Positions 25,775 through 37,629 of a stretch of 64,000 bases of DNA are shown in pieces. The stretch is from Dromiciops gliroides (Eukaryota; Chordata; Mammalia; Microbiotheria; Microbiotheriidae): positions 71,861,492-71,925,491 of the forward strand of contig NC_057867.1 of the NCBI RefSeq assembly GCF_019393635.1, read 5' to 3'. Position numbers and translations under genes: made by a program. Positions within the stretch are counted from its first letter, which is position 1, and each line of letters starts with the position of its first letter. The notes under the pieces are model-generated. The model was not told the origin of the DNA. It worked only from the letters and a program-made list of their open reading frames with translations, and searched no databases.

Positions 25775-26015
25775 AGCAAGGGTCCTTAACTGGTTTTCTG
25801 CCAGGGATCCCTCTGACCATCTAGTAACCTATGGCCCCTTTTCAAGAATCATGTTTCTAAGTCACATAAGGGAATACTAAATTTCAGTTAGAGGTTAGTG
25901 AAAATAAAGATGAAACTTTTTTTCCCATCCAAGTTGCCCCCCCACCCCCTTAAAATATATTAGTGGACTCCTTGTGGGTTCATAGACCCTGTCTACTCTA
26001 AAGGAATATTTCTTT
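25775..26015. repeat. hAT-like DNA transposon remnant, 'GGGTCCTTAAC' family
   Basis: AGGGTCCTTAACTGG at one end and GGGTTCATAGACCC at the other. Probably related to the copies at 27360, 35873 and 55830. Confidence 0.45.
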
Positions 26016-26024
26016 TAGGGGTCA

Positions 26025-27350
26025 ACTGTCCCATTGATACAAGGAGGATTAACACATGCAAGTCCTATTGGCATTAACACAAGTTTAACATAAATCCCCT
26101 GGTAATGATAGGAGAAAAGACCCCCACGGTCTGCATGGATCCAAGTTCTAATGATTACCTGTCAAATGGCCCTAAGCATCATCATCATGAGAAAGAGCAG
26201 ATGTAGCAACTTATATGGAAAGGGCATTGAACTGTAGCCCCACAGCCAAACGTATACATTAAGCGAACAGGGAAACAGACTTCAAAGTGTGATTTGGGAT
26301 GTTCGGGGTTAACACAATTAACCAGTGCTAAAAGAAAAACCCTCATTAAAAAGAGGAATTCAAACATATCAAAATACTTGTTAAAAAAAAATTGAATATC
26401 ATATGAACTCCAAGGTTCCTGAAGGATAATACAGCTACTTGTTTAAATATTCAATTAACCTTATCTTTCTTAAACTTGATTTATTAATAATCTTAGAGAC
26501 AAATGGCAGATTTTTACAGAGTCCTGCTATCTTCTGAATGAGTCCTATCTAACTGGCTTTAAAAACTACTTGGAATCCATGGAAAACTTCATTTTGCCCT
26601 CCACTTGAGCTGTTTAATTTGAGAACAAATCCCACTTCAGTGAACGGTTTAGGTACCAAAAAAGAATGCCAAGAGTTACTTTCGTCTCATGCAGTCGAGA
26701 CCCTTGGTGCTCCACAACCACAAACTAACACATTTCTGATTCACCTCCACCAGGAGAAAAAGCTGCCAAGTGGAGGTTTGAGCATAGTAAAGCTATAGCT
26801 TAAGACTCAGCAAATGAAGCAAATTTCAAACAGAATGAAGACACACATGCTTTGCCTTGATCCTGACATCAGTTCTCCTTTTGAAGTGATGAGGATGCAC
26901 TCAGATTGGTTATATTCCCCCAAAACGTGACATATAGCAGATGGCTGCCTGGAAATGTAACCAGATAGAAAGTTAAACAATGAGTTCCTTTAATGAGATA
27001 AAAAAGGGAAAAAAGTTTTCAAGGCCATATTTAATTTTCAGGTGCAGATTACAAATACAAAAAAGTGAACAAGAAAAGAAATAGGGTCCCCAGTAAAGAA
27101 AGGCAATAAGAGCTGATTATTTTTTCCTTATTTCCTATGAAAACTTGCTGCTGTTTGCTCCAGCGTGCAAATGAGTTCCCTAATTGATACTTTCTGATAT
27201 AAACACAGGAACATCAGCTGAGAATAAAGACAAAGAACAACAACACTAAATTCTTGCTTCTTCTTGGCCGGCTGATTGGATAATTCCATTTCTCAAAGAT
27301 AACTATTATTTAGCAATTGAAACTGGTTTTTAGCTTGTTCCCCCCACCCC
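26025..27350. other. Repeat-poor intergenic stretch downstream of CHM
   Basis: No recognised element over 1.3 kb. 27100-27330 is mixed-composition sequence that might be conserved noncoding DNA; this is only a guess. Confidence 0.4.
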
Positions 27351-27359
27351 ATTTCCAAA

Positions 27360-27575
27360 TGTCTCTAAGCCATGGGTTATTAATTCAGTGTCTGTGAGCT
27401 TTAAAAAAATATATCTTGATAACTATATTTCAATATAATATGCTTGATTCATAATCCTATGTATTTTATTGTATGCATTTAAAAACACAATTATAAGAAA
27501 TGGACCATTTGTTTCATAAGACTCCCAAAGGTGCCTAGGACCCCTTCCCCCAAGCTAAAAAGCCCCGCTCTAGGC
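27360..27575. repeat. hAT-like DNA transposon remnant
   Basis: Core TTTCAATATAATATGCTTGA, then ATCCTATGTATTTTATTG, shared with 35873-36025 and in part with 55830-55955. Confidence 0.7.
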
Positions 27576-28009
27576 CTTTATAAATGGTGTCAACTGAAAA
27601 AGCTATGGATATAACAAAAATGAATATGTGAGAGTGAAAAGAAATTATAAACTTGAATTAGCTATTTATTAATAATAATGATGATAAAAATTACCTTACC
27701 TGTGGGATATAAATCCACTTCTAGGGACAGGAAGAGTACACAGAAAAGCAGCAACAAAGCTGGTTCCCATGTTAATTGCAGAAATGAATAACATTATTGA
27801 GTTTTGCCAAACATGTTATCCTAAACATGTGAAGTAAACTGAGTCTTTGAAAAATGGTGTTTCCAATTTTTTAATTAATCATTCAAGTTTTTAATCATGT
27901 ATAAATTTCCTTTATAAAAACCGATATAGACTGCATGTAGTAAACTACAGGTGAGAATGTAGATTCTATAACAAACCTTTTAAACGTAGAATTCTCCTTA
28001 AATACAATA

Positions 28010-30826
28010 TTTATTAGGAGTACTTAACACAGATAGCCCCAAAAGAATAACTTCTATTACATTCTGATGCAACAAGGCAATTATGCAATGAGGTTGAGGT
28101 CTATAACACGCATTGACGTCAACATGACCCTGATTCAAAATGTTTTATACTTCAAGGTCAGGTGGGAGATTATCCATAGCAGACTCAGGGAGCCCCCTTG
28201 CATAAGTAATCCTCACCAAGCACCTAGAGTAACTGGGCAGGCTATGCCCATACAGGTTAAAGGCTAAAACAGGGTGTGCCATAGCTTCAGCCTTCCTATA
28301 GTACAGCCCACGCTCTTCTACTGAGCAAACCCAAAGTACAGTACTATGATTTTTTGTTCCTATTATCTGGGGTTACCCTGATTTGCTTATGGTTTGCATA
28401 CATTTATGTACTATACTTAAGAAGCTAACTTAGGATGAAGAAAATGAACCAAAAGATTCCCATTGCAGCCTACTGCAATTGTATCCTGACCCAATATTCA
28501 CATACAGTAGAACCCTTTTATATTGCTAGTGTCCAGGAACAAAACTAATACCTGGAGCTCTAAGACTAACAGGGTCATATATAGAGAGAGATATTAGGTT
28601 TTCATTGCATGCAGCAGTTGGTTTTCAGGGGCTACAATGTGACTAGTGGTAGAACTATAAAACCATATAACAAACATGTTATAAGGGGTGAAATGTGTAA
28701 CATTAAAATCAGAAGAGCAGAATAGGGAAGGTTTTGGATTCAAATAGGGAAGACTATTCACGGGCAGCAAATAGCCTTGAAAGTGCCAAGGACATGGTGA
28801 GGAGCCGGGGTGAGAGGGGCAAGGTGAAGAGGAAGGGGTTAAGACTGCTACACTTCCTGCTTTCCAAATTACCTGTGCATACTCCCAATATTCTGCTCCT
28901 CCCTCTTCCCAGGGAGAGAATTGATCAAAGCACCAGCTTTCTTCCTTGCAGATTCCTATAGTGTGGGGAAATTCAAGGACAAGTTACAGCTAAGGTATGC
29001 TGAAACATGTGCCTTCCTATGTAGCCATGGCTTTTTTTAGAAAGAAAAACAGTAAACAGTTCAAATCTCATTCCAATGAACTTAGAATTCTTAATTCTTT
29101 TTTTTTTTAATGGAATCTAGAGATATTGACTATTGCCCCCAAGGTGGGGGGGGGGGCTGTCTTCTGCCTAGATCTAGCAATCTCTTATATACACAAAGGC
29201 ATTGTTATCATAAGTGACTTTGGCCTTTAGATGTGGAGTTATTTCTGCTATACACACCCTAGGACTGACTCACTGTAAAGTTTTGTTCACTAGTTTGGGA
29301 TGTGCCTGTGAGGAAAGGAATATGACTTAGATTTACATGGTACCTTTCCTTCAAAGAGCTAAAAGTCATACCTTAATGTAGTAATATCTTAGAGGGGCTA
29401 TGAAATGCCCCCTACTTAGAAGATAAACTGACATGCTGAGATAAATACATTTAGACAATGCATTTTCACTTCAAAATCTTAGTACACGGGAATAAGAACA
29501 GTTATGGATGATCTTGTTATTTTCTCAAGAAGCCTGGGGCTGCCTTACTGTGTGGGGTGTTGAACTGCTCATTTCAAATCAAAAATCAGAAGAGAAGGCT
29601 TAAAAACTTTAGAAGACATTTTCCCCTGAAAAAAGTAAACTTTATATTCTACACAAACGCATTTTATCATCCTAGCATTTTCTTTCTTTCTTTTTCTTTT
29701 CTTTTCTTTTTTTTTTGTGTGTGTGTGTGCGCGCGGGGCAATGAGGGTTAAGTGACTTGCCCAGGGTCACACAGCTAGTAAGTGTCAAGTGTCTGAGGCC
29801 GGATTTGAACTCAGGTCCTCCTGAATCCAGGGCCAGTGCTCTATCCACTGCACTACGTAGCTGTCCCCATCCTAGCATTTTCATCGAGCACACAAGGAAA
29901 GAAATTATTATTACGATTTTACAGGTGGAAAAACTGAGGCACGAAGAGGTTAAAGGGTTTGCCCAAAGCCAGAGACTGGCACAGCAAGGACTTAATCTTT
30001 GTCTCCAAGCTGTCGATCAGGTCAGTGCTGCTCCTGCCAGTCATCTCTATTGTTTCGTTCATTACTAAGAACTAACCTAAATCTTAGTTTCAAAGCCGTC
30101 ACTGCTTCTGATCCTAGTTATTACTGAGGTTTCTTACTGAAGAAAAAGATTCCAAACAAGAAGATAACCGTTCTGCTTAAACAATGTAACTTACTGTTAG
30201 CTAGTAAGAGGAAGACAGTGTATCTTGGGGCTTCTACAGATTGCAAAAAGTCCTTAAATATGGGCAAAGATGGTTTGCTAATGTAAACTTAGTTCTTCTA
30301 AACTATACTTATTTACGAATATGTTTGTGACTGGCCCACAAATGAAAACACTGTAATTGGAAACAAGACAGGGCAGTGCTGAGTATTCCAAAGAGCTGAG
30401 CCTTTGGAGAATGACTCCACTGAACCTGAGGAAATGGAGGGAAAACTGTCTGAACATTACACACAACTAATAATTCATCATCAGGCTCCTTAACCTGGAC
30501 AGTGACTCCTGGGAGACAAAGCCCTGGAAAACTCTTATCTGTTCATTTAAAAGCTTTGACATTTTAAAACAAAGAGAAGAAATGTCTTCTAAAAGTGTGG
30601 GTTTGACTTTGTGCAACAATGCCCTTCTCTTCAAGGGAGGCTGGGGTAGAGCCCTTCTGGTTTCTTTTAACATATAATTTTGCAAACAACAACAATAACA
30701 AAAACCCTACACAAACAAAAGGGGGGGTGGCTATTGCTTTTCAGTCATTTTCTAACTTTGCTTATATTAAGACAATTCGGACGTTGAGGATTCTTCTTCA
30801 AGTAGGGCTCCAGGTCTGACAGTTGT
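28010..30826 (-). other. CHM: Probable CHM 3' UTR, end uncertain
   Basis: The minus strand downstream of the stop has no AATAAA for about 2.8 kb. The first one is at 28010-28015 (TTTATT on the plus strand). An ATTAAA variant lies at 29106-29111. Human CHM mRNA has a 3' UTR of several kilobases, so a long UTR is reasonable. The interval contains a SINE (29683-29867) and otherwise unique AT-rich sequence. The real end cannot be fixed from sequence alone. Confidence 0.35.
29683..29867 (-). repeat. WSINE1-type SINE in probable CHM 3' UTR
   Basis: Perfect 15-bp duplication, CATCCTAGCATTTTC, at 29668-29682 and 29868-29882. The tail has become a TTTC/GT tract. A short MIR-like piece (29900-30010) follows. 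Confidence 0.95.
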
Positions 30827-31003
30827 CTATTTTTCTGAGTGTTCTTCTGTATCTCCTTGGCGTGTGATTTCTTCAGTAGCCTCTGGCTTGGGTACAGGAA
30901 CCTCTGGTTCCATAGCATCTCCATCAAAAACAATGTCTTCAGGATTTGGTGGAGGGGGGCAGAACTCTTCATTTGGTGAGATGTGCCGGAAAAGTGTTTC
31001 AGC
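30827..31003 (-). CDS. CHM: CHM (Rab escort protein 1) last coding exon, exon 15 equivalent
   Basis: This exon encodes the last 58 residues of REP-1 and a TAG stop at 30827-30829. REP-1 binds newly made Rab GTPases in the cytosol, presents them to Rab geranylgeranyltransferase (RABGGTA/RABGGTB) and delivers the prenylated Rab to membranes. Minus-strand reading starts right after a CAG acceptor at 31004-31006. The peptide begins [20 protein letters not shown] and continues with PEDIVFDGD. This block is the hallmark of the REP-1/REP-2 C-terminus as I remember it. After it comes a diverged acidic tail rich in Glu and Pro that ends HSEK. The tail appears about five residues shorter than in human. 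The exon starts in phase 0, matching the end of the exon at 41276. The intronless paralogue CHML is excluded because introns are present. Confidence 0.97.
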   Translation of the reverse strand, partial: AETLFRHISPNEEFCPPPPNPEDIVFDGDAMEPEVPVPKPEATEEITRQGDTEEHSEK

Positions 31004-31433
31004 CTGCCCAGGGAAGAAATAGCAAAATGATATCTGCGACTAAATTGAACTCAAAGTGCTTATGGATGCATACTTTTTAAAATTTAAATAACAGTATACA
31101 TTCATCAAAAGAAACCCTCTCCCAGTATTGTAGCCCATTATTGGAACGCACTCAAAGTAAAGTAAAGTAAATGAAATCTGAGCTTCCTGATTCCCGTCTC
31201 CCTTATCTTCCCAAACTCTTCACATACATACCAGGTAGTTTAGGATTGAGTATAAATTGATTAGATTTTTCAATTCCTGAAGGTCATTGTACATGCCAAC
31301 AAAAATGCAGTTTCAGATTAGAACTTTAGAAGAGTTGAGTGTATTAGATTTTTTTCCTTCGAGCTTCTGCTTGAAATTGTTGGGGAGCTACTCTCTCCTT
31401 TTCAGGGATTTCTAGATCAACAATAACTTTTTT

Positions 31434-31588
31434 TAAAATTTTTGTTGTTTTAGTGAGGCAATTGGGGTTAAGTGACTTGCCCAGGGTCGCACAGCTAGTA
31501 AGTGTTAAGTGTCTGAGGCCGGATTTGAACTCAGGTACTCCTGAATCCAGGGCCGGTGCTCTATCCACTGTGCCACCTAGCCGACCCT
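31434..31588 (-). repeat. WSINE1-type SINE, first of a pair
   Basis: Flanked by AACAATAACTTTTTT at 31419-31433 and 31589-31603. Confidence 0.95.
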
Positions 31589-31603
31589 AACAATAACTTT
31601 TTT

Positions 31604-31775
31604 GTTTGTTTGTTTGTTTTTGTTTTTTTTTTTCTTTTCAGTAAGGCAATGGGGATTAAGTGACTTGCCCAGGGTCACACAGCTAGTAAGTGTTAAGTGT
31701 CTGAGGCCAGATTTGAACTCAGGTACTCCTGACTCCAGGGCCGGTGCTCCATCCACTGCGCCACCTCGCTGCCCC
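31604..31775 (-). repeat. WSINE1-type SINE, second of a pair
   Basis: Shares the 31589-31603 target copy with its neighbour; AACAGTAACTTTTT follows at 31776. Three target copies therefore enclose two SINEs. Confidence 0.95.
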
Positions 31776-31789
31776 AACAGTAACTTTTT

Positions 31790-32200
31790 AATACAGGTTG
31801 GTGTTTTCTTTGATTTCTTCATCTTTCTAGCTTGTGGTTCCTGCACTGGGATTTTGTGTCAGGGCTAGGCTCTACCTGTGTTGTGCTCTTTAGTGGAGTA
31901 GCTGGCCCTGCTTGGTCTCACCCTGAGCTCCCCATGGATTCTGAGTTGACCTCCTGGGTTTCTTAAATTCCAAATGCTGGATTGTTAGGGCCCTCTCTGG
32001 CATATTAGAACAATGTCAGGGACCTCAGTATCCCATGGCCTGGGCTATGCTGCTTTTAAGTGCTGCAGTCTAAGAGCTATGGTACCCTGCTGATTGATAT
32101 GTGCAGCTTTTGCTGCCACTTCCTGGCCAAAAACAACAGCAACAACAAAACAACAAAAAACCCCAAAGACCAATAAGACCTATGTGGCTGCTTGTACTGG
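31790..32200 (-). repeat. GC-richer module, probable L1 5' region
   Basis: Shares order and wording with 56190-56620: a CAGGCTC...CACCT block, AGTGGTTGGCCC-like, CTTTGTCTCACC-like and CATGGGCTAT. Assignment to the L1 5' UTR is inference from its position beside L1 3' pieces. Confidence 0.5.
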
Positions 32201-32254
32201 TTGTGTTGAACATATGAAGGGGAATGCTACTTAATATGTCGGAAAAGAGATGTT

Positions 32255-32854
32255 CAGTGGCAAAGAATTGGAAGTCAAGGGAATGCCCATCAATTGGGGA
32301 ATGGCTAAACAAGTTGTGGTATATGAATGTAATGGAATACTATTGTGCTGTAAGAAATGATAAGCAGGAGGAGTTCAGAGAAACCTGGAAGGACTTGCAT
32401 GAAGTGAGAGGAACAGAAGCAGGAGAACATTGTACACAGCGACAGCAACACTGTGTGATGAACAATGGGGATTGACTTGGCTCTTCTCAGCAGTGCAACA
32501 ATCCAAATCAGTTTCAAAGAAGTCATGATAGAAAATGTTCTCAACATCCAGAAAAAAGAACTGTGAATTATGAATGCAGACTGAACCATACTGTTTCTAC
32601 TTTTGGACTGTTCTTTTTTTTTGCCTTCTTTTTTTGAGGTTTTCCCCTTGTGCTCTGATTTTCTTTCACAAGATGACTAATGTAGAAATATGTTTAATGT
32701 GATTGTACATATACAACCTATATCAGACTTCTTTCCGTCTTGGGGAGGAGAGAGGGAAGGGAGGGTAGGAGAAAAATTTGGTACTAAAAATCCTGTGAAA
32801 ACAAATGTTGAAAACTATCCTTATATGTAACTGCAAAATAATAAAATACTTAAA
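32255..32854 (+). mobile_element. 5'-truncated L1 insertion (3' UTR only)
   Basis: Starts at the 'CAATTGGGGAATGGCTAAAC' region and ends AATAATAAAATACTTAAAA. Flanked by a perfect 12-bp duplication, AAAAGAGATGTT, at 32243-32254 and 32855-32866. Relatively young, since the 3' UTR is well preserved. Confidence 0.9.
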
Positions 32855-32866
32855 AAAAGAGATGTT

Positions 32867-34340
32867 GATGCCAGGTGATAAAAGGCTTTAAAAGTCAAAT
32901 AAATTAGTTTATATTTAATTATACAATTAAAAGAGAATCACTGGAGTTTGAGTAGGAGGATGACATGGTTACACCTATACTTCAGGAAAATCACTTTGGC
33001 ATGTGAGTAGAGGATAGATTAGAGTGGGAAGGAGCCCAGTTTGAAAGCTATTACAATAATCCATATAAGAAGCAAGGAAGGCCTGAACAAGGGTGCTAGC
33101 TGTGCAAGTAGAGAAAAGGAAATGCACAAGAGATGTTGTAGAGGTAGAAACAAGATGACTTAGCAATTGAGGAGACAAGAATGGAAAATGACACCAAATT
33201 TGTGGACCTCTGAAATCAAAAGTAGTACTCCTGACACCAAAAGGGAAGTTTGGAAGAGGTGTAGATTTTGTTGAGAAAGATACATTATTAAGTTTTTGGC
33301 TGCGTTGAATTTGAGGTGTCTGTGGGACATTCAACCTGACTTATCCAACATGCAGTTAGCAATACAAGACTAAAACTGGGAATATAAATCCTGGAGGCAT
33401 CAGCACAGAGATAATATCAAAATCTACAAGAGCTGATTACCAAGACAATGAGAAGAGGGAGATAAGGAAGGAGGGAGCTAGAGGGAGGAGAGGGAGGGAG
33501 GGAGAGGGAGAGAGAGAAAGAGAGAGAGACAGAGAGAGACAGAGAGACAGAGACAGAGACAGAGAGACAGAGAAAAGACAGCTGGGTCAAAGACTTGGGG
33601 AACATCCAGATCTAGGGGGAGCAATATGAATGATGAGACAGTAAAGAAAACTAAGGAGGGATCAAAGAGATAGGAGGAAAACTAAGAGAGAGCAGCATCA
33701 CCAAAGCCCAGAAGAGAGGATCTCCAGGAAGAGAGGGTGGTCAATAATGTTTAATGCTGTAATGAGGTCAAGAAAGATGAGGACTGTGAAAAAAAATCAG
33801 ATTTGGCAAGTAAGAAATCATTTGTAACTTTGGAGAGAACAATTTCTATTGAGTGATGAGTTCAGAATCCAAATGGCCTGGAGCTATGGAGTAGAAAAAA
33901 AACGGAAATAAAGGCAGCAAGTATAGATAGCCTTTTGTTGGAATTTGAGAAAAGGGGAGATGAGATGTCAACACAGCTTGAAGGGATGGAGGGTCTAGTG
34001 AAGATATTTGAAGGATGGGGGAGAGTTGTACACATTGGTAGGTATCAGGGAAAGAGGGAGTAGAGAGGCAAAAATTGAAAATTAGAGAGAGTAGATAATT
34101 TTGGAGCCAATAAGATGGAGAATATAGGACAGGGTGGAATCAAGGGTACATGTCTGGAGTTGGCTTCAGTAAGAAGAAACATCATCTCTTCATCAGAGAT
34201 TAGAGTAACAGAGGAAAAAATGGAGGATGATGGTAAGAGGCTGATAAAAAGTGAGCTCTCAGCCAGTATTTTCTACACTGGCAAAATTAAGCATGGTAAT
34301 TGTAAAACCTCTACTCACATCTCCCTCTGATGCTTCATTC
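32867..34340 (-). mobile_element. L2-type LINE relic
   Basis: The minus strand near 33070 reads MDYCNSFQTGLLP, matching the DYCNSLL.GLP motif of L2/CR1 ORF2 C-termini. The antisense purine-rich text on the plus strand (AGGTCAAGAAAGATGAGGAC) is shared with 36.5-39.6 kb. A GA/GACA microsatellite (33456-33580) lies inside. Confidence 0.75.
33456..33580. repeat. Purine (GAGA/GACA)n microsatellite
   Basis: About 125 bp with scarcely any pyrimidine on the plus strand except the C of GACA units. Confidence 0.95.
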
Positions 34341-35370
34341 TGCTGGGGTGGTGGATCTAGGTTCTCAAAGGTTATGCCAAACATTTATAAACATGTGCTG
34401 AATGAATGAACCAATGCATTCTCAGGCTCTGGCCAGCCTTGCAGGCTTGGAAAGCTTAAAGTAGAGTCTAAGCCTGCAAACCAACCTAGTTGGGTTGAGA
34501 GAAGATCCTCCTCTAAGGGCTGGCCACCAGGGGAGCAAGTGTTTCAGCAACATGGACTAACAAAGGCTGGCTCTTGAGGGCCTGTGACCTGTCTCTGTAG
34601 CAGAGAAAACACCACCAACCAAGGAAAATAAGGGTCAGGGAAGTATCTAGAAAACATGCTTGCCACATTCTACACAGGCCAAGTTCAAGTACTAATCACC
34701 AGAGCTTTGCTTCCTTTTGTCAGCAGAAACTGAGAGAGTATTTAAGATTTACCCATGATAATGCGCTGGAATTAGACCTCATTTTATCTGCAAATACCCA
34801 TTTGTTAATCAGTTTTTAGAAATGTTATTTTTAAAATGTTAAGCTCTCCCCCCCCACCAAGTGAAGCTGAAACCTAAATAACAGTTTAAAAATCAATTAT
34901 ATTTTAATAGCATATAATAATTAGTACAAATAACTGCAATATTTTCTACTCTGATAATATTTTATTCTTACAGTTTATCCTCTTGGAAAGCCAATTACCT
35001 CATTGTACAAATCCACTATTCTCCCTTAATTATAATCTCCTAGCACCACAGTCTAGATCATGCTAATACTACTCTAAGCCCTAATTCTAAATCTTTGCTG
35101 TTTGGTTTAAAGGGGCATAAGCAGTAAAAGAAGTGAAAGCACAAACAACTGGCACACTGACCAGTTGGAAATATTTTTGAACACCAAAACCAAAAGCCTT
35201 TGGAGTATGCAGTAACAGCGAAATGCACAGTTTCTAGATTACATGTGGTAGCCATGGGCTAGGCTCAGCCTCCTGGGAGCATGGAGAGAGAGACCTTGGG
35301 GATGGATGAGAAGAAAAAACAAAATGGGAGAGAAAGTCTGGGACCTCTGGTATGAAGGCCAAACGCTACT
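34340..35370. other. Unassigned intron sequence
   Basis: No element recognised and no exon-like frame with splice sites. Confidence 0.5.
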
Positions 35371-35549
35371 AACCTAGCTCAACAAATATTTATCAAATGC
35401 CTATTATGTAACGAACTGTGTTTGCCACTGGGAGAATATGAAAAAAAGAAAAACCAAACCATTCTACCACCTGTACTCAAGGAATTGAAATCTAGTTGGG
35501 GAGGAAAATATATTTACAAGAAGAATGCATAAGAATGATAATGATACTG

Positions 35550-35872
35550 ATGTTGTATCCATTGCTATCCATTCCAGAGAAAGAACTGATGGTGTCTGAA
35601 TACAGATTGAATCTTATGTTTTTTACTTTATTTTTCTTGATGTTTTTTGTATGTTTTCTTTCACAACACAGTAACATGGGAATGTTTTGCATGACTACAT
35701 ATGTATGACATATTGAATTGCTTGCCTTCTCAAAGTCGGGGGTGGGGATTGAAGGGGAGGGAGGAAGGAAGGGAGAGATTTGGAACACAAAGTTTTAAAA
35801 ATGGATGTTGAAAATTGTTTTTGCATGCAATGGGGAAAAAATAAAATGCTAAGTAAACAAACAAAAAATATT
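35550..35872 (+). repeat. L1 3' end
   Basis: CAGAGAAAGAACTGATGGTG to AATAAAATGCTAAG and an A-rich tail. An antisense L2/MIR-like piece (35375-35545) precedes it. Confidence 0.8.
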
Positions 35873-36025
35873 TAGAGAACTAGATTTCAATATAATGGGC
35901 TTCCTTTGTAATCCTATATATTTTATTTTATATGTTTCAAAATATGACTCTGAGAATGGGTCCATAGCCTTCATAAGATTACCAAAGAGGTCCAGGACAC
36001 AAACCAAGGCTACGAACCTCTGTCA
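35873..36025. repeat. hAT-like DNA transposon remnant
   Basis: TTTCAATATAATGGGCTTCC, then ATCCTATATATTTTATTT, the same family as 27360-27575. It sits between two L1 3' ends. Confidence 0.7.
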
Positions 36026-36029
36026 TACT

Positions 36030-36460
36030 TATATGAACTGATGCAAAGTGAACTGAGCAGAACCAGGAGAACACTGTACACAGCAAAAACAATAGTGTAC
36101 AACAATCCACTGTGAATGACTTAGCTATTCTCAGTCATACAGTGATCTAAGACAATTCCAAAGGACTCATGATGAAAAATCTTATCCACCTCCAGAGAAA
36201 GAACTGATGGAGTCTGAATGCAGATACAAACATACTATTTTTCTCTTTCTTTTTTTGGTTCAAGTTTTCTTCAACACAATGACTAATAATATGGAAATGT
36301 GTTTTACATGATTCCACATGTATAATTTATCTCAAATTGCTATATGGGGGCAGGGAGGGAAGGAGAGAATTTGGAACTCAACATTTTTTTTTAAAAAAGA
36401 ATGTTAAAAATTGTTTTACATGTAAATGGGGGGGAGAATAAAACATTATTTAAAAAAGAA
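36030..36460 (+). repeat. L1 3' end
   Basis: AACTGAGCAGAACCAGGAGA through GGAGAATAAAACATT. Confidence 0.85.
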
Positions 36461-36560
36461 TCCCTGTCATAGAGGCATTTGAAAATGGGACAGGAACTTA
36501 AGGAGAGAGTGAGGAACTGGATGTAGAGGTCTGAGAGTCATTTGCATAGAGGTAATAATT

Positions 36561-36792
36561 TAAACCAGAGGTGTCAAGAAGCCCAGGGACTGCATGTGGC
36601 CCACAATACTCTTGAGTGTGGTCTGAACCATACTAAAATGTAATTGGGAAATATGTAATAAAATAAATAAAAATATAATAAAACATATAAAAATTAATAT
36701 ATGGTTTTGTAAGTCAGTATGTGGCCCATAGGGATCCTTATATATGGTTTAGTGACTCTTGTTTCTATTTGAGTTTGACACCACTGATTTAA
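36561..36792 (+). mobile_element. hAT nonautonomous DNA transposon
   Basis: Terminal inverted repeats CAGAGGTGTCAA and, inverted, CAGTGGTGTCAA. Flanking 8-bp duplications ATTTAAAC and ATTTAAAA, one mismatch. Both features are diagnostic of hAT elements. Confidence 0.8.
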
Positions 36793-37629
36793 AACCATAG
36801 GAGTGGATTATGCTGCCAAGGGCTAGATTGTAAGCTAGAGAAGAGGACTGAGAATAGACCCTTGGGGGGACATCCATACTTAGAGACCAGGACAAAAAAG
36901 ATGAATGAGAGAAGATGGATTATACATCCTGAGGTCAAAGACAGAAAGAAAGGCTCTTTATATACCCAAATATTTCTAGCAGCACTATTTCTGGTAATAA
37001 ATTTTTAAAATCTTACCAGGAAACAAAGTATAAACCCATCAATTGCAGGCTGGATGAACAAACTGTGGTATATAAATGCAATGAAATCTTATTAAATCAT
37101 TAAGAAATTACAAATATGAGGAATTCAAACTTATGAACCAGTGGAAGAAACAACAAAGAATAATATGCTCAATAACTATGACAATGTAAATGAAAACAGT
37201 ATTAAAAATAGATGCTCTCAGAGAAAATGTGACAATCAATCTCAGTAATGGAGAGGAGATCATGAAAAATATTCTCCTCCTTTTGATAGAGGCAAAGGAA
37301 CTGCAGTTGAAGAATGTTACATATACTGTCAAACATGCCTACTATGTCAGCTGGTTTTGCCATAGTAATGAGGAGAATATAAAGAAAACTAGTGTAAAGA
37401 ACTTTAAAAAAAGAAAGGACAAGAAATGGATATGGAATGAAAGTGGTCAGTTACCTAGAAGAAGACTAAGGAGAGAGGGCAGTATTCCTGAAGTGGAGGG
37501 ATGACAGGGTATCCAGAGGTGTGTGGGCACCAGAGTTAAATGCTCCAAAAAGGTCAAGAATGATGTAAGTCTGAGCAATGGCCACTGGATTTGGCAATTG
37601 AATAGTCACAAGTGATAACAGGTAAATGG

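Noticed and set aside
32975..33334. 119-codon minus-strand frame as a host gene
   Set aside because: It contains the DYCNSLL-type motif of L2/CR1 ORF2, so it is a LINE relic.
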